Positions 26,218 to 35,102 of a stretch of 64,000 bases of DNA are shown here, piece after piece. Position 1 is the first letter of the stretch. Each line of letters starts with the position of its first letter. The notes below the pieces were generated by a model. That model had not been told where the DNA came from. It did not search any database and saw only the letters and a program-made list of their open reading frames with translations. The DNA is from Tistrella bauzanensis. Its GTDB lineage: Bacteria > Pseudomonadota > Alphaproteobacteria > Tistrellales > Tistrellaceae. Location: NCBI RefSeq assembly GCF_014636235.1, contig NZ_BMDZ01000030.1, positions 1-64,000 of the forward strand, given 5' to 3'. The translations under genes were made by a program, and so were the position numbers.

Positions 26218-26231
26218 TTGATCTGGATCAA
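26218..26231. promoter_or_regulatory. FNR/FixK-type box, perfect consensus
   Basis: TTGAT-CTGG-ATCAA fits the FNR/Anr/FixK consensus at all ten conserved positions. It lies in the 370-nt gap between ompW and hemN, two genes whose homologues are under FNR control elsewhere. It is far upstream of hemN (centre 186 bp before the ATG) and could serve ompW at about -41 if that promoter starts near 26183. Confidence 0.8.
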
Positions 26232-26325
26232 CCCGCCCTGGCCTGCGACCGGATGCCGCAACCGGGTCCGCTGAGCGGATTGCGTTCCGCCCTCTCTGCT
26301 GTCGCGCACCGCACCGCACCGGCTT

Positions 26326-26339
26326 TTGATCTTGCGCAA
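26326..26339 (+). promoter_or_regulatory. FNR/FixK-type box, hemN-proximal
   Basis: TTGAT-CTTG-CGCAA matches the FNR consensus at 8 of 10 positions. If it sits at -41.5, transcription of hemN would begin near 26374, giving a leader of about 37 nt. The rest of the ompW-hemN gap (26041-26410) shows no further coding signal. Confidence 0.6.
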
Positions 26340-26410
26340 GGTATGGGCGGCGGCGATCGGGCAGCATGGCCGCAATGATCACGCCCCGTCCGCTGGAGGT
26401 CCGCATTCCG

Positions 26411-27826
26411 ATGGCTGTCATCACATCCGCCCTGTCGCCGGCGACGGCCGTTCCGGCAAGCCCTGCGGAAGATCGCGAGGCCGCGCGCCGGGTGCCGGTC
26501 CAGTCGGCACGGCTGCCGCGCTACACCAGCTATCCGACCGCGCTTCAGTTCAGTGGTGCGGTGGGCCCCGATCAGGCGGCGGCCTGGATGCGGGCGGTGG
26601 CGGGCCACGACCCGGTGTCGATCTATATCCATGTGCCGTTCTGCGACACACTGTGCTGGTTCTGCGGCTGCCATACCCGGGTGATCAACACCCGCGGTCC
26701 GATCGTGGCCTTCGTTCACAGCCTGATCGCCGAGATCGAGATGGTGGGCGCGCTGCTGGGCAGGCGGCATCCGGTCCGCCATCTGCATTTCGGCGGCGGC
26801 AGCCCGACCATTCTTGAGCCCGAGGATATCGACCGGATCTTCCAGACGCTGGCGCGCAGCTTCGACATCGGCGCCGATGCCGAGATCGCGCTTGAAATCG
26901 ACCCGCGCGATGTCGATCCGGCGCGGCTGGATGCCTGGGCGACCGCCGGTGTCAACCGCGCGAGCCTGGGCGTTCAGGATCTGGACCCGGTGGTGCAGAA
27001 GGCGATCAACCGTATCCAGCCGGCCGAGGCCACGGCCCGTGCCGTGACGATGCTGCGCGAGCGGGGGATCAACGCCATCAACATCGATCTGGTCCACGGC
27101 CTGCCGCACCAGACCACTGACGGCGTGCTGGCGACGCTGGATCAGGTGCTGACCCTGACACCAGACCGGGTGGCGCTGTTCGGCTATGCCCATGTGCCGT
27201 CGATGAAGCAGCATCAGCGGCTGATCCCCGACGCCGCCCTGCCGGGGCCGGCAGCGCGGCTGGAACAGGCGGATGCGGCCGCGCGCCGGCTGAAGGCGGC
27301 GGGTTATGTCGGCATCGGGCTCGATCATTTCGCCCGGGCTCATGACCCGCTGGCGGTGGCGCAGCGCCAGGGGCTGCTGCGGCGCAATTTCCAGGGCTAT
27401 ACCACCGACAACGCCGCGGCGATCATCGGCTTCGGCCCGTCGGCGATCGGCGATCTGCCGGGCGGCTATGTCCAGAACACCATCGATGTCCGGGCATGGC
27501 GCGAGGCCGTGGCCGAAGGCCGGCTCGCCACCATTCGCGGCGTGGCGGTGGACGACGACGACCGGCTGCGCCGGGCGGTGATCGAGCGGCTGATGTGCGA
27601 CCATGCGGTCGACGTGGCGGCGGTGGCGGCATCCATGGGCCGCGATCCTGAGGTTCTGGCCGGCGCCATGGCGCTGATCGATCCGCTGGAAGACCGCGGC
27701 ATCGTGCTGCGCGATGGCTGGCGGTTGCTGGTGCCGGTTGAGATGACCCCCGATATCCAGCGCGTCGCCGCTTGTTTCGATGCCTATCTGAACCCGGCGG
27801 TGCGTCAGTTGATCGCCGCCGAGTGA
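26411..27826 (+). CDS. hemN: Oxygen-independent coproporphyrinogen III oxidase
   Basis: A 471-residue radical-SAM enzyme that decarboxylates coproporphyrinogen III to protoporphyrinogen IX without oxygen. The motif CDTLCWFCGCHT holds the CxxxCxxC cluster plus the extra Cys typical of true HemN. The start lead-in RLPRYTSYPTALQF and the GGGSPT and IDLVHGLPHQT motifs are also present. GGAGG at 26395-26399 supports ATG 26411; ATG 26366 is an alternative. Two FNR-type boxes upstream indicate induction under low oxygen. Confidence 0.95.
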   Translation: MAVITSALSPATAVPASPAEDREAARRVPVQSARLPRYTSYPTALQFSGAVGPDQAAAWMRAVAGHDPVSIYIHVPFCDTLCWFCGCHTRVINTRGPIVAFVHSLIAEIEMVGALLGRRHPVRHLHFGGGSPTILEPEDIDRIFQTLARSFDIGADAEIALEIDPRDVDPARLDAWATAGVNRASLGVQDLDPVVQKAINRIQPAEATARAVTMLRERGINAINIDLVHGLPHQTTDGVLATLDQVLTLTPDRVALFGYAHVPSMKQHQRLIPDAALPGPAARLEQADAAARRLKAAGYVGIGLDHFARAHDPLAVAQRQGLLRRNFQGYTTDNAAAIIGFGPSAIGDLPGGYVQNTIDVRAWREAVAEGRLATIRGVAVDDDDRLRRAVIERLMCDHAVDVAAVAASMGRDPEVLAGAMALIDPLEDRGIVLRDGWRLLVPVEMTPDIQRVAACFDAYLNPAVRQLIAAE

Positions 27827-27857
27827 GGCGGGCGGCCCGCCATCGGCCAGATCAGGT

Positions 27858-28724
27858 TCAGGTGCTGTCGGCCTTGCGGCCACGCCGGGCAAGAACCCGT
27901 CGGCCATAGCCCTGGGTCATGCGGTCGAGCAGCATGGCCAGGGCCACGATGCCCAGGCCGCCGATCAGCCCCATGCCGCTGTCATTGCGTTGCAGGCCGA
28001 CCAGCACGGTTTCGCCCAGGCCGCGCGCACCGATCATCGATGCCACCACCACCATGCCCAGCGCCAGCATCGTGGTCTGATTAAGGCCCTGCAGGATGGT
28101 CGGCAGGGCCAGCGGCAGTTCCACCTTGAACAGCAATTGCCGGCGCGAGGCGCCGAAGGCATTGGCCGCCTCACGCACCTCGTGATCCACGCCGCGCAGG
28201 CCCAGATCGGTCAGCCGCACCAGTGGCGGCATGGCATAGATCACGGTCGCGAACACCGCCGGCACCTTGCCCAGCCCGAACAGCATCGCCGCCGGCAGCA
28301 GATAGACGAAGATCGGAATGGTCTGCATGAAATCGAGCACGGGCAGCGCCACGGCACGCATGCGGTTGGATTTGGCCATCAGGATGCCGATCGGCAGGCC
28401 GAACAGCGCGGCGATCGACACCGCCACCAGCATCAAGGCCACGGTCTGCATCGCCTGATCCCACAGGCCAAGCGCGCCCACGCCCCACAGGCCCGCCGCC
28501 AGCAGCACCGACGTGACGGGGCGGCGGGTGACGGCGAATGCCGCCACCGCCACCGCGCCCAGGATCACGGCGGGATGGGCACCGCGCAGCACACCTTCGA
28601 TGGCGCCAAGGATGCCGAGCAGAAACCCGGCGGCGGCCTCGAAGCTGTTGCCATGGGTGACGATCAGCCAGTCGAGTGCGTCATTCACCGCATGGCGCAG
28701 CGGCGTGCCCAGATCCGGAAACAT
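27858..28724 (-). CDS. Glycine betaine/proline ABC transporter permease
   Basis: A 288-residue permease of the ProW/OpuAB family with about six to seven helices and the conserved block LPVLDFMQTIPIFVYLLPAAMLFGLG. The EAA loop is VREAANAFGASRRQLLFKVELPLALP. It follows the binding protein with 9 nt between them. Unusually, no ATPase (ProV) gene is adjacent on either side; hemN is convergent at one end. Confidence 0.9.
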   Translation of the reverse strand: MFPDLGTPLRHAVNDALDWLIVTHGNSFEAAAGFLLGILGAIEGVLRGAHPAVILGAVAVAAFAVTRRPVTSVLLAAGLWGVGALGLWDQAMQTVALMLVAVSIAALFGLPIGILMAKSNRMRAVALPVLDFMQTIPIFVYLLPAAMLFGLGKVPAVFATVIYAMPPLVRLTDLGLRGVDHEVREAANAFGASRRQLLFKVELPLALPTILQGLNQTTMLALGMVVVASMIGARGLGETVLVGLQRNDSGMGLIGGLGIVALAMLLDRMTQGYGRRVLARRGRKADST

Positions 28725-28733
28725 GTCCGATGA

Positions 28734-29810
28734 TCAGCCCTTCTTCGCGGCGGCGGAGACACGCTCGGCGACCTCGGGCGAGACCCAGGCCTTCCAGACA
28801 TCCGGATATTCGGCGAGGAACCATTTGGCGCCATCCTCGGGCGAGCCCTCGGTGTCGCGGATATGGGCAAGCGCGCGGCTGACCTGCTCGGAGGTGGTTT
28901 CATAGCGCTCAAGAAAGCCGATCACCTTGGGCGCGGCCTTGGCGAAGTCGGCATTGGCGCCGATGATCACGGTGCTTTCCGGATAGGCGGTGGCCTGTTC
29001 GGGCGCGTCGGCCGCCATCATCGCAGCCCAGGTGTCGGCATTGAAGGCCGGCTCCTCCAGCGCCACGAAATCATATTTGCCCAACAGCCAGGTCGGCCCC
29101 CAGTAATAGAACAGGATCGGCTTTTTGCGCTTGATCGCGCTGTCCACCGCCGCCGACAGTGCCTCGCCGGTGCCGGGACGGAAATTGGTGTAGCTGCCCT
29201 CAAGCCCATAGGCGTGCAGTTTCTTGGAATTCACGATCTCGCACTGCCAGCCTGCCGGGCAGTTATAGAAGCGGCCCTTGTCGGTCTCTTCCTGATCCTC
29301 GAACAGTTTGGTGTATTTCGGCAGATCGTTGACCGATGTCAGATCCTTGGCCGGGGCGTCGGCGCCTTCCACCACATAACGGGGCACGAACCAGGCTTCA
29401 CGGGCGTCGGGGAAATTGGTGCCGACCTCGACCACCTGCCCTTTCTCCCTGGCGTCCAGCCAGACCTGGACCGGATTGGCCGACCAGATCTCCATCACCA
29501 CATCGACATCGCCGCGCGACATGCCGCCGACCAGCGGGATGACCGCGCCCGGCAGTTCGTCGGTGGCGCAGCCATAGCCTTCATCCAGGATCATGCGGGC
29601 CAGCGCATTGTGGAACCGGGCGCTGTCGTAATCGAGGCCTGCGAAGATGATCGGGCGTTCGATGTCGCAGGCCCGGGCATCGCCATCGGCTGCCGCGGCA
29701 GGGTTGGCCAGCATCATGCCGGCAGTGGTCAGGGCTGCGGCGGCGCTGCCGCCACGCAACAGGTGGCCGGCACGGTGATGTGGCCGGTCGATGCGGGTAT
29801 GCCGGGTCAT
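28734..29810 (-). CDS. Glycine betaine/proline ABC transporter substrate-binding protein
   Basis: A 358-residue periplasmic binding protein of the ProX/OpuAC family with an N-terminal signal sequence cleaved near ANPAAAADG. Conserved features include IVNSKKLHAYGLEGSYTNFRPGTGEAL and PILFYYWGPTWLLGKY, whose aromatic residues form the cage for quaternary ammonium ligands. With the permease it would import betaine-like osmolytes, but the ATPase must come from another locus. Confidence 0.9.
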   Translation of the reverse strand: MTRHTRIDRPHHRAGHLLRGGSAAAALTTAGMMLANPAAAADGDARACDIERPIIFAGLDYDSARFHNALARMILDEGYGCATDELPGAVIPLVGGMSRGDVDVVMEIWSANPVQVWLDAREKGQVVEVGTNFPDAREAWFVPRYVVEGADAPAKDLTSVNDLPKYTKLFEDQEETDKGRFYNCPAGWQCEIVNSKKLHAYGLEGSYTNFRPGTGEALSAAVDSAIKRKKPILFYYWGPTWLLGKYDFVALEEPAFNADTWAAMMAADAPEQATAYPESTVIIGANADFAKAAPKVIGFLERYETTSEQVSRALAHIRDTEGSPEDGAKWFLAEYPDVWKAWVSPEVAERVSAAAKKG

Positions 29811-29970
29811 GGGTCTCTGTTCCCTGTTCGGGGTGGGGCCCGCCGAGGCGCGCCGTCATCGGCCGTGCCGCCTGACGATGTCTCAAGGCTGATGGCGCGG
29901 CCGCTCCGGAAGCCTCAACTATGGCGTCCCCGGCCGCGCCTGCCAACCATTCGAACGGGATGATGGCTGC

Positions 29971-29995
29971 GTCCGGGCACGATCCGTGCCCGGAC
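29971..29995 (-). terminator. Hairpin downstream of the haloalkane dehalogenase gene
   Basis: Perfect 11-bp arms GTCCGGGCACG (29971-29981) and CGTGCCCGGAC (29985-29995) enclose ATC. It begins 21 bp beyond the minus-strand stop at 30017. No U tract follows, so it may stabilise the mRNA 3' end instead of terminating alone. The rest of the 29811-30016 gap shows no gene. Confidence 0.5.
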
Positions 29996-30016
29996 AGTGC
30001 CCGGACGGCGATGGTG

Positions 30017-30928
30017 CTAGGCGAACAGCGGATCCAGGGCATGGGGCATGAACGCGTCGGCCCATTCCTGAACGAAGTGGCCGCCATCCGCCACCTTGAT
30101 CGGCTCCGGGCAGCCCCGGATGAGCTTGGCCAGCGACATCATCGGTGCCTCGCCCAGCACCGGATCGGCCATGCCGATCACCATGGAACTGCGGCCGGTC
30201 CATGCGGTGCTCCACCAGTCGCGGGCATCACGCGACAGGGCGGCACCCTCGGCATCGGGGTGGGCCGGAACCAGTGCCGGGAACACCCGGGCGCCGGCGC
30301 GATAGCTGTCATCGGGGAAGGGCGCGTCATAGGCGGCGGCTTCCTCGGGCGTCAGATGCGGGCAGCCGCGCGCGAACAGCTTCGGGATCGAGAAATCGGG
30401 ACTGTTGGCGACAAAATCGCGCCAGGCTTCGAATCCCTTGCCCAGCGGCCGGTCGCCGGTGCCGAGGGCGGTGTTCATCACCAGCAGGCCGCGGAAGCGG
30501 TCCGGCATCTCCGGCGGCAGGGTCAGGCCCAGTAGCCCGCCCCAGTCCTGCACCACCAGAATGACGTGCTTCAGATCCAGGCGCTTGACCAGTTCCACCA
30601 GCATGCCGCGATGGAACAGGAAGCCATAGGCCTTGTCGTCGGCCAACTTGTCGGAGCGGCCGAAGCCGATCAGATCCGGCGCCACCACCCGGCCACGTGC
30701 CGCAAGATAGGGGATCATCCGGCGATAGAGATAGCTCCAGCTTGGCTGGCCGTGCAGACACAGGAAGGTCGGCGCCTCGGCGCCGGCATCGGCAACGGCG
30801 GCCGGCTCGTCGACATAGGCGACGCGGATGCCCTCATAGCCGGGCAGGTCGTCGACATAATGCGGCGGATAGTGCCAGCCGGGCAGGTCGAGGAAACGGG
30901 CGTCGGGCGTGCGCAGAATGTCGGACAT
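30017..30928 (-). CDS. Haloalkane dehalogenase
   Basis: A 303-residue alpha/beta-hydrolase of haloalkane dehalogenase subfamily I, which cleaves carbon-halogen bonds to give an alcohol and halide. The oxyanion region is HGQPSWSYLYRR with the halide-binding Trp, the nucleophile is Asp in VVQDWGGLLGL (the second halide Trp adjacent), and the catalytic His is in DGGHFVQEW. The lead-in RFLDLPGWHYPPHYVDDLPGYEGIRVAYVDE is typical of DhmA-like enzymes. GGAGAG lies about 9 nt before ATG 30928. A TetR-style palindrome lies 53 bp upstream. Confidence 0.9.
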   Translation of the reverse strand: MSDILRTPDARFLDLPGWHYPPHYVDDLPGYEGIRVAYVDEPAAVADAGAEAPTFLCLHGQPSWSYLYRRMIPYLAARGRVVAPDLIGFGRSDKLADDKAYGFLFHRGMLVELVKRLDLKHVILVVQDWGGLLGLTLPPEMPDRFRGLLVMNTALGTGDRPLGKGFEAWRDFVANSPDFSIPKLFARGCPHLTPEEAAAYDAPFPDDSYRAGARVFPALVPAHPDAEGAALSRDARDWWSTAWTGRSSMVIGMADPVLGEAPMMSLAKLIRGCPEPIKVADGGHFVQEWADAFMPHALDPLFA

Positions 30929-30980
30929 CGGGGCGTTCTCTCCGGAAGGCTTCTTGTGGGTGACCGGTTCGCTCCGGAAC

Positions 30981-30997
30981 GGAACGAACGTTCGTCC
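30981..30997. promoter_or_regulatory. TetR-type operator candidate upstream of the dehalogenase
   Basis: GGAACGAACGTTCGTCC contains the perfect 12-bp palindrome ACGAACGTTCGT (30984-30995) with partial extension at both ends. Such GAACG/CGTTC symmetry is common for TetR-family operators. No TetR gene is in the window, so the cognate regulator would be elsewhere. Confidence 0.55.
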
Positions 30998-31068
30998 TAA
31001 TTGCAGCATATGCCTTTGAGCGCGCGGGGGCAGCCCCCAGGCGGCATCTGACTCCGAAAGATGGCTGA

Positions 31069-32439
31069 TCAGGAAAGATGGCGCCAGAAGGCGGCCTTGC
31101 GCGCGTGGTCGCGGCGCAACTGCTCCAGATAGTCATCGTGGGACACAGCCGCGCCGACATCGCCGATCGTGCCGGCGACGCCCCGGCACTCATCCAGCCA
31201 ACGTGCCGCCATGCGATAGCGGCCGGCGCGGCGCCGGGTCAGCGTGTCATCGATCATCGCCCGCCAGATCAGCGTCGCGGCCAGCGGGTAGCGCCCGGCC
31301 AGGGCCTGGGCGGCGGGGCCCAGCAGATCGTGGCGGTCGGTGTCGAGCGCGGCCCCGCGCTGCATCACCAGCGCTGCCGCCCGCTCCAGATCCGGCCACG
31401 ACACCAGCACATGCAGGGCGAGCGTGGCGGCCGGGTGCCGCGTCGCCAGATCGAGTGCCAGATCCCGGGCCTCGATGTCGTCGAAATCGGGCAGCCGCTT
31501 GAGATAGGCTTTCAGATGCGGTGCCGACAGCGCCTGTTCGAAACAGGCCAGACGCAGCGCCTGTGCCGCGCTGCCACGGCCCTGCGCTTCCAGAACCGCG
31601 ATCTGCGCATCTTCCCAGTCGAGATCCGTCCGGCTGTGGCTGAGCCGGGGGCGATGGTCGGGGCGGACCGCATGGAGGCTGGCGGCCGCCTCGGCCACGC
31701 GGCCGGCGGCCAGCAGGCGTTGCGCGATCCGGGCCGCGATGGTGGGCAGAGCGCGCGCCGCCGGGTCGATCTGGCCGATGAAGCCGTCGACATCCCCCAG
31801 GCAGTCGGCGATCGCCTGAAGGGCCTGACGCGGCGCCGGTCCAGGCAGCCTGGACAGGCGCTGCCTCAGGCGATCGAGGCCCGGCGAGCCGTCGCCTGTC
31901 GAGGCACCCAGCAGTGGCACCAGCGCCGCCGCCAGCCCGTCATACTGGCCCTGATCATTGGCGGCAAGTGCTGTGGCGGCGCGGTCGGCCAGGGCCAGCG
32001 GGTCGGCCCGTGCCGCCCGGGCGATGGCCGGCAGATCGGCAGAGGCGGCCTGAAACACGGCCGTCACCGCGCCGCTGGTGTCGGTGCTGCGCGCCAGAAC
32101 CGGTCCCGCCAGGGCCAGGAACCGCCAGATCAGGTCCATCGCCTCGGCCGGATCGGTGGCGGCGAGCGGCCCGGCGATGGCCCGGCGCTGGGTGTCCAGA
32201 TCCTCGACCAGCGCCTTGCGGCGGCGCCAACTGACCCGGCCCTTCGACGCGCCGATGGCGATCAGCCGTTTGCGCACCTCATGCGCCACCGCCAGCGGGC
32301 TGTCGGCCCCGGCCAGGGCCAGCCGGATCCGGCGCTTGGCGGCGGCATTGCCGGTGCTGACCTCGATCAGCAGCGCGGCCAGGCGTGCCGCACCCAGTGC
32401 TTCCAGATTGCGGGCATTCAAGGTCGTCTTCGATGCCAA
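31069..32439 (-). CDS. DUF6880 family protein
   Basis: A 456-residue, Ala/Leu-rich, mostly helical cytoplasmic protein. The N-terminus (LNARNLEALGAARLAALLIE, then AAAKRRIRLALAG) and C-terminal block (RYRMAARWLDECRGVAG, ending with HDDYLEQLRRDHARKAAFWRHL) match the DUF6880 family of alphaproteobacteria. It resembles repeat proteins built of helical hairpins. No enzymatic motif is seen and the function is unknown. It follows the LysE-type gene on the same strand after 44 nt. Confidence 0.8.
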   Translation of the reverse strand: MASKTTLNARNLEALGAARLAALLIEVSTGNAAAKRRIRLALAGADSPLAVAHEVRKRLIAIGASKGRVSWRRRKALVEDLDTQRRAIAGPLAATDPAEAMDLIWRFLALAGPVLARSTDTSGAVTAVFQAASADLPAIARAARADPLALADRAATALAANDQGQYDGLAAALVPLLGASTGDGSPGLDRLRQRLSRLPGPAPRQALQAIADCLGDVDGFIGQIDPAARALPTIAARIAQRLLAAGRVAEAAASLHAVRPDHRPRLSHSRTDLDWEDAQIAVLEAQGRGSAAQALRLACFEQALSAPHLKAYLKRLPDFDDIEARDLALDLATRHPAATLALHVLVSWPDLERAAALVMQRGAALDTDRHDLLGPAAQALAGRYPLAATLIWRAMIDDTLTRRRAGRYRMAARWLDECRGVAGTIGDVGAAVSHDDYLEQLRRDHARKAAFWRHLS

Positions 32440-32483
32440 GCCCTAGCGCCTTCCGATCGGATGGATGATCATGGCGGCGATGC

Positions 32484-33131
32484 TCACCCCAGCAGCCGGA
32501 TGCCGTCGGCGATCAGCTTGGCGCCGATCAGCCACATGACCAGGGCGATGATGCCGTCGAGCACCCGCCATGCGGCCGGGCGCCGGAACACCGGCACCAG
32601 CAGCCGCGCGCCATAGCCCAGCGCCGAGAACCAGGTGATCGAGGCAAGCGCCGCGCCACCCACGAACCACAGCCGGTCGGGCATCGGGTGGCGCCCGGAA
32701 ATGCTGCCCAGCAAAACCACCGTATCAAGATAGACATGCGGGTTCAGCAGGGTGACCGCGGCCACCGTCGCCAGGGTGCGCAGCAGCGGTGCCGCCGGCG
32801 CCTCGGAGGGCAGCAACTGGCCGGGCTTCCAGGCGCGCCGCGCCGCCATCATCCCATAGGTGACAAGGAAGCCCGCCCCGGCCAGAGACACCACGCCCAG
32901 CACCCGTTCATGGCCGCTGATCAGCGAACCGAGCCCCAGCGCGCCGGCCACGATCAGCGCGGCATCGGCAAGCGCGCAGAACGCCACGATCGGCAGCACA
33001 TGGGCGCGGATCAGCCCCTGGCGCAGCACGAAGGCATTCTGCGCACCAATCGCGATGATCAGGGCCGCCCCCAGGGCAAAGCCTTCGATCGCGGGTCCGA
33101 GGGCCATGCCCGTGGCGGTGTCAGGCGTCAT
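32484..33131 (-). CDS. LysE/ArgO-type amino acid exporter
   Basis: A 215-residue inner-membrane protein with about six hydrophobic segments. The signature GAQNAFVLRQGL near residue 30 and LLNPHVYLDTVVLLGS near residue 125 identify the LysE/ArgO exporter family, which secretes lysine or arginine. Start 33131 (MTPDTATGM) is used; the internal ATG eight codons later, and a longer upstream frame, are alternatives. Its divergent neighbour is glpD. Confidence 0.9.
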   Translation of the reverse strand: MTPDTATGMALGPAIEGFALGAALIIAIGAQNAFVLRQGLIRAHVLPIVAFCALADAALIVAGALGLGSLISGHERVLGVVSLAGAGFLVTYGMMAARRAWKPGQLLPSEAPAAPLLRTLATVAAVTLLNPHVYLDTVVLLGSISGRHPMPDRLWFVGGAALASITWFSALGYGARLLVPVFRRPAAWRVLDGIIALVMWLIGAKLIADGIRLLG

Positions 33132-33372
33132 CGTCCGAACCCCTGTGGCGGCTGAAGTCATTGGCGCGGCACTATGCCCCGCCTGGCTGGGGGCTGCAAC
33201 ACGAGGCCCGGCGGGCCGTGCGCCGGCCGCAGATCTGCCGTTCGCTTGTGGTGCGTTACTTTCATTTGAAGTTTCGTATTGGCGCGTCAATATAGAGATG
33301 CGAACCTGATGGAACCGGAATGGTGGTCTCGGCGTCATGACCCCGATGCGATGGCGCCAAGGGAGCTTCGAT

Positions 33373-34911
33373 ATGGCAGAGCATGTGCACGATCTGGTGG
33401 TGATCGGCGGCGGCGTGAACGGGTGCGGTGTCGCGCGCGATGCGGCCGGCCGCGGTTATGACGTTGTGCTGGTTGAAAAAGGCGATCTCGCCGGCGCGAC
33501 CTCGCAGGCCAGCACCAAGCTGATCCATGGCGGGCTGCGCTATCTGGAACATTATGAATTCCGACTGGTGCGCGAGGCCCTGCGCGAGCGGGCGGTGCTG
33601 CTGGATCTGGCGCCGCACATCATCTGGCCGCTGCGTTTCGTGCTGCCGCATAATCAGGGTCAGCGGCCGCGCTGGATGATCCGGGCCGGCCTGTTCATCT
33701 ATGACCATCTGGCCGGCGGCAATGGCGGCCGCCGCCGGCTGCCCGGCACCCGCACGCTGGATCTGGGCCGCGACCCGGCCGGCCGGCCGCTGAAGGACGA
33801 CTTCCGCCGGGCCTTCGAATATTCCGATGCCTGGGTCGACGATGCCCGGCTGGTGGTGCTGAACGCCATCGACGCCCATGATCGCGGCGCAGAGATCCGC
33901 ACCCGCACTGAGCTGGTCGCGGCCGAGCGGGGCCGCGATCTGTGGACGCTGCGCCTGCGCGACACCGAAACCGGCGTCACCGCCATCCTGAAGGCGCGGG
34001 CGGTGGTGAACGCCGCCGGCCCCTGGGTGGCCGATGCGCTGGTCGAGCGGCTGCATGTGAAAACCCCGGAACGGGTGCGGCTGGTGCGCGGCAGCCATAT
34101 CGTGGTCAAGCGGCTGTTCGATCACGATCGCGCCTATATCTTCCAGAATCCGGATGGCCGGATCGCCTTCGCCATTCCCTATGAGGATGATTTCACTCTG
34201 ATCGGCACCACCGATGCCGATCATCAGGGCGATCCGGGGCAGGTTGCGATCACGCCCGCGGAAATCGATTATCTGTGCGCGGCGGTCTCGGCCTATTTCA
34301 AGCGGCCGGTCACCCCCGACATGGTGGTCTGGTCCTATTCCGGCGTGCGGCCGCTCTATGACGACGGGGCCAGCAAGGCGCAGGAGGCGACCCGCGACTA
34401 TGTGTTGAGCGTCGACACCGCCGGTGCGCCGGTGATCAGTGTCTTCGGCGGCAAGATCACGACCTTCCGCCGGCTGGCCGAAGGCGTGATGGAAAGGCTG
34501 CTGCGGCTGCTGCCGCCATCGGCTGGCACGGGCATGGCGGCCTGGACCGCCGATGCGCCGCTGCCGGGGTCCGTGCTGCCCGCTGGCGGCACGGCTGCGC
34601 TGGCGGCAGCCCTGGCCGAGACCCATCCGGTGCTGGATGCACGCACCCGCCTGCGGCTGGCACGCAGCTATGGCGGCCGGGTGTGGCAGGCGGTGGGCGA
34701 TGCCGCGACCGATCCGGCCGCACTGGGGGTAGGCTTCGGTGCCGGGCTCCATGCCCGTGAAGTCGCCTTCCTGATGGATCAGGAATGGGCGCGCACGGCG
34801 GAAGACGTGTTGTGGCGGCGCACCAAGCTTGGCCTGCGGATCGATACAGCCGGTGCCGACCGGCTGGCGGCCTGGATGCGCGCCCGCAGCGCCGGGCGGC
34901 TGGCCGCGTGA
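33373..34911 (+). CDS. glpD: Glycerol-3-phosphate dehydrogenase, aerobic
   Basis: A 512-residue FAD-dependent membrane-associated enzyme that oxidises glycerol-3-phosphate to dihydroxyacetone phosphate and feeds electrons to quinone. The FAD-binding GGGVNGCGVARDAAGRG is at the N-terminus, followed by ATSQASTKLIHGGLRYLE and the C-terminal GGKITTFRRLAE motif. GGGAG at 33361-33365 supports ATG 33373. It pairs with glpK downstream. The gap from LysE (33132-33372) contains an AT-richer segment with TTGAAG (33267-33272) and TATAGA (33291-33296), spaced 18 bp, as a possible promoter. Confidence 0.95.
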   Translation: MAEHVHDLVVIGGGVNGCGVARDAAGRGYDVVLVEKGDLAGATSQASTKLIHGGLRYLEHYEFRLVREALRERAVLLDLAPHIIWPLRFVLPHNQGQRPRWMIRAGLFIYDHLAGGNGGRRRLPGTRTLDLGRDPAGRPLKDDFRRAFEYSDAWVDDARLVVLNAIDAHDRGAEIRTRTELVAAERGRDLWTLRLRDTETGVTAILKARAVVNAAGPWVADALVERLHVKTPERVRLVRGSHIVVKRLFDHDRAYIFQNPDGRIAFAIPYEDDFTLIGTTDADHQGDPGQVAITPAEIDYLCAAVSAYFKRPVTPDMVVWSYSGVRPLYDDGASKAQEATRDYVLSVDTAGAPVISVFGGKITTFRRLAEGVMERLLRLLPPSAGTGMAAWTADAPLPGSVLPAGGTAALAAALAETHPVLDARTRLRLARSYGGRVWQAVGDAATDPAALGVGFGAGLHAREVAFLMDQEWARTAEDVLWRRTKLGLRIDTAGADRLAAWMRARSAGRLAA

Positions 34912-34947
34912 CACCGCCGCGACCGCCGGTGAGCCTGCCCGTCTATC

Positions 34948-34967
34948 GCCCGCCCGTCAGGGCGGGC
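34948..34967 (+). terminator. Hairpin between glpD and glpK
   Basis: GCCCGCCC (34948-34955) and GGGCGGGC (34960-34967) form a perfect 8-bp stem with a GTCA loop, 37 nt after the glpD stop. Only two T residues follow, so it may attenuate or protect the mRNA instead of fully terminating it. Confidence 0.5.
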
Positions 34968-35102
34968 TTGCCGGCGGCGCGCGCCCCGGCCCAAACTGAC
35001 GCCTGAATGATCGGGGCATCCAAGCCCCGGCCGTGGCCGGCGTGCGGTTGTTTTCATCCTGCATGGCCCGGCCCCAGACCTTGAAGGAGGATCGCCGCCG
35101 CC

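Noticed and set aside
31078-32616. 512-codon frame opposite the DUF6880 gene
   Set aside because: Arg/Gln/His/Gly-rich with no domain; antisense shadow.
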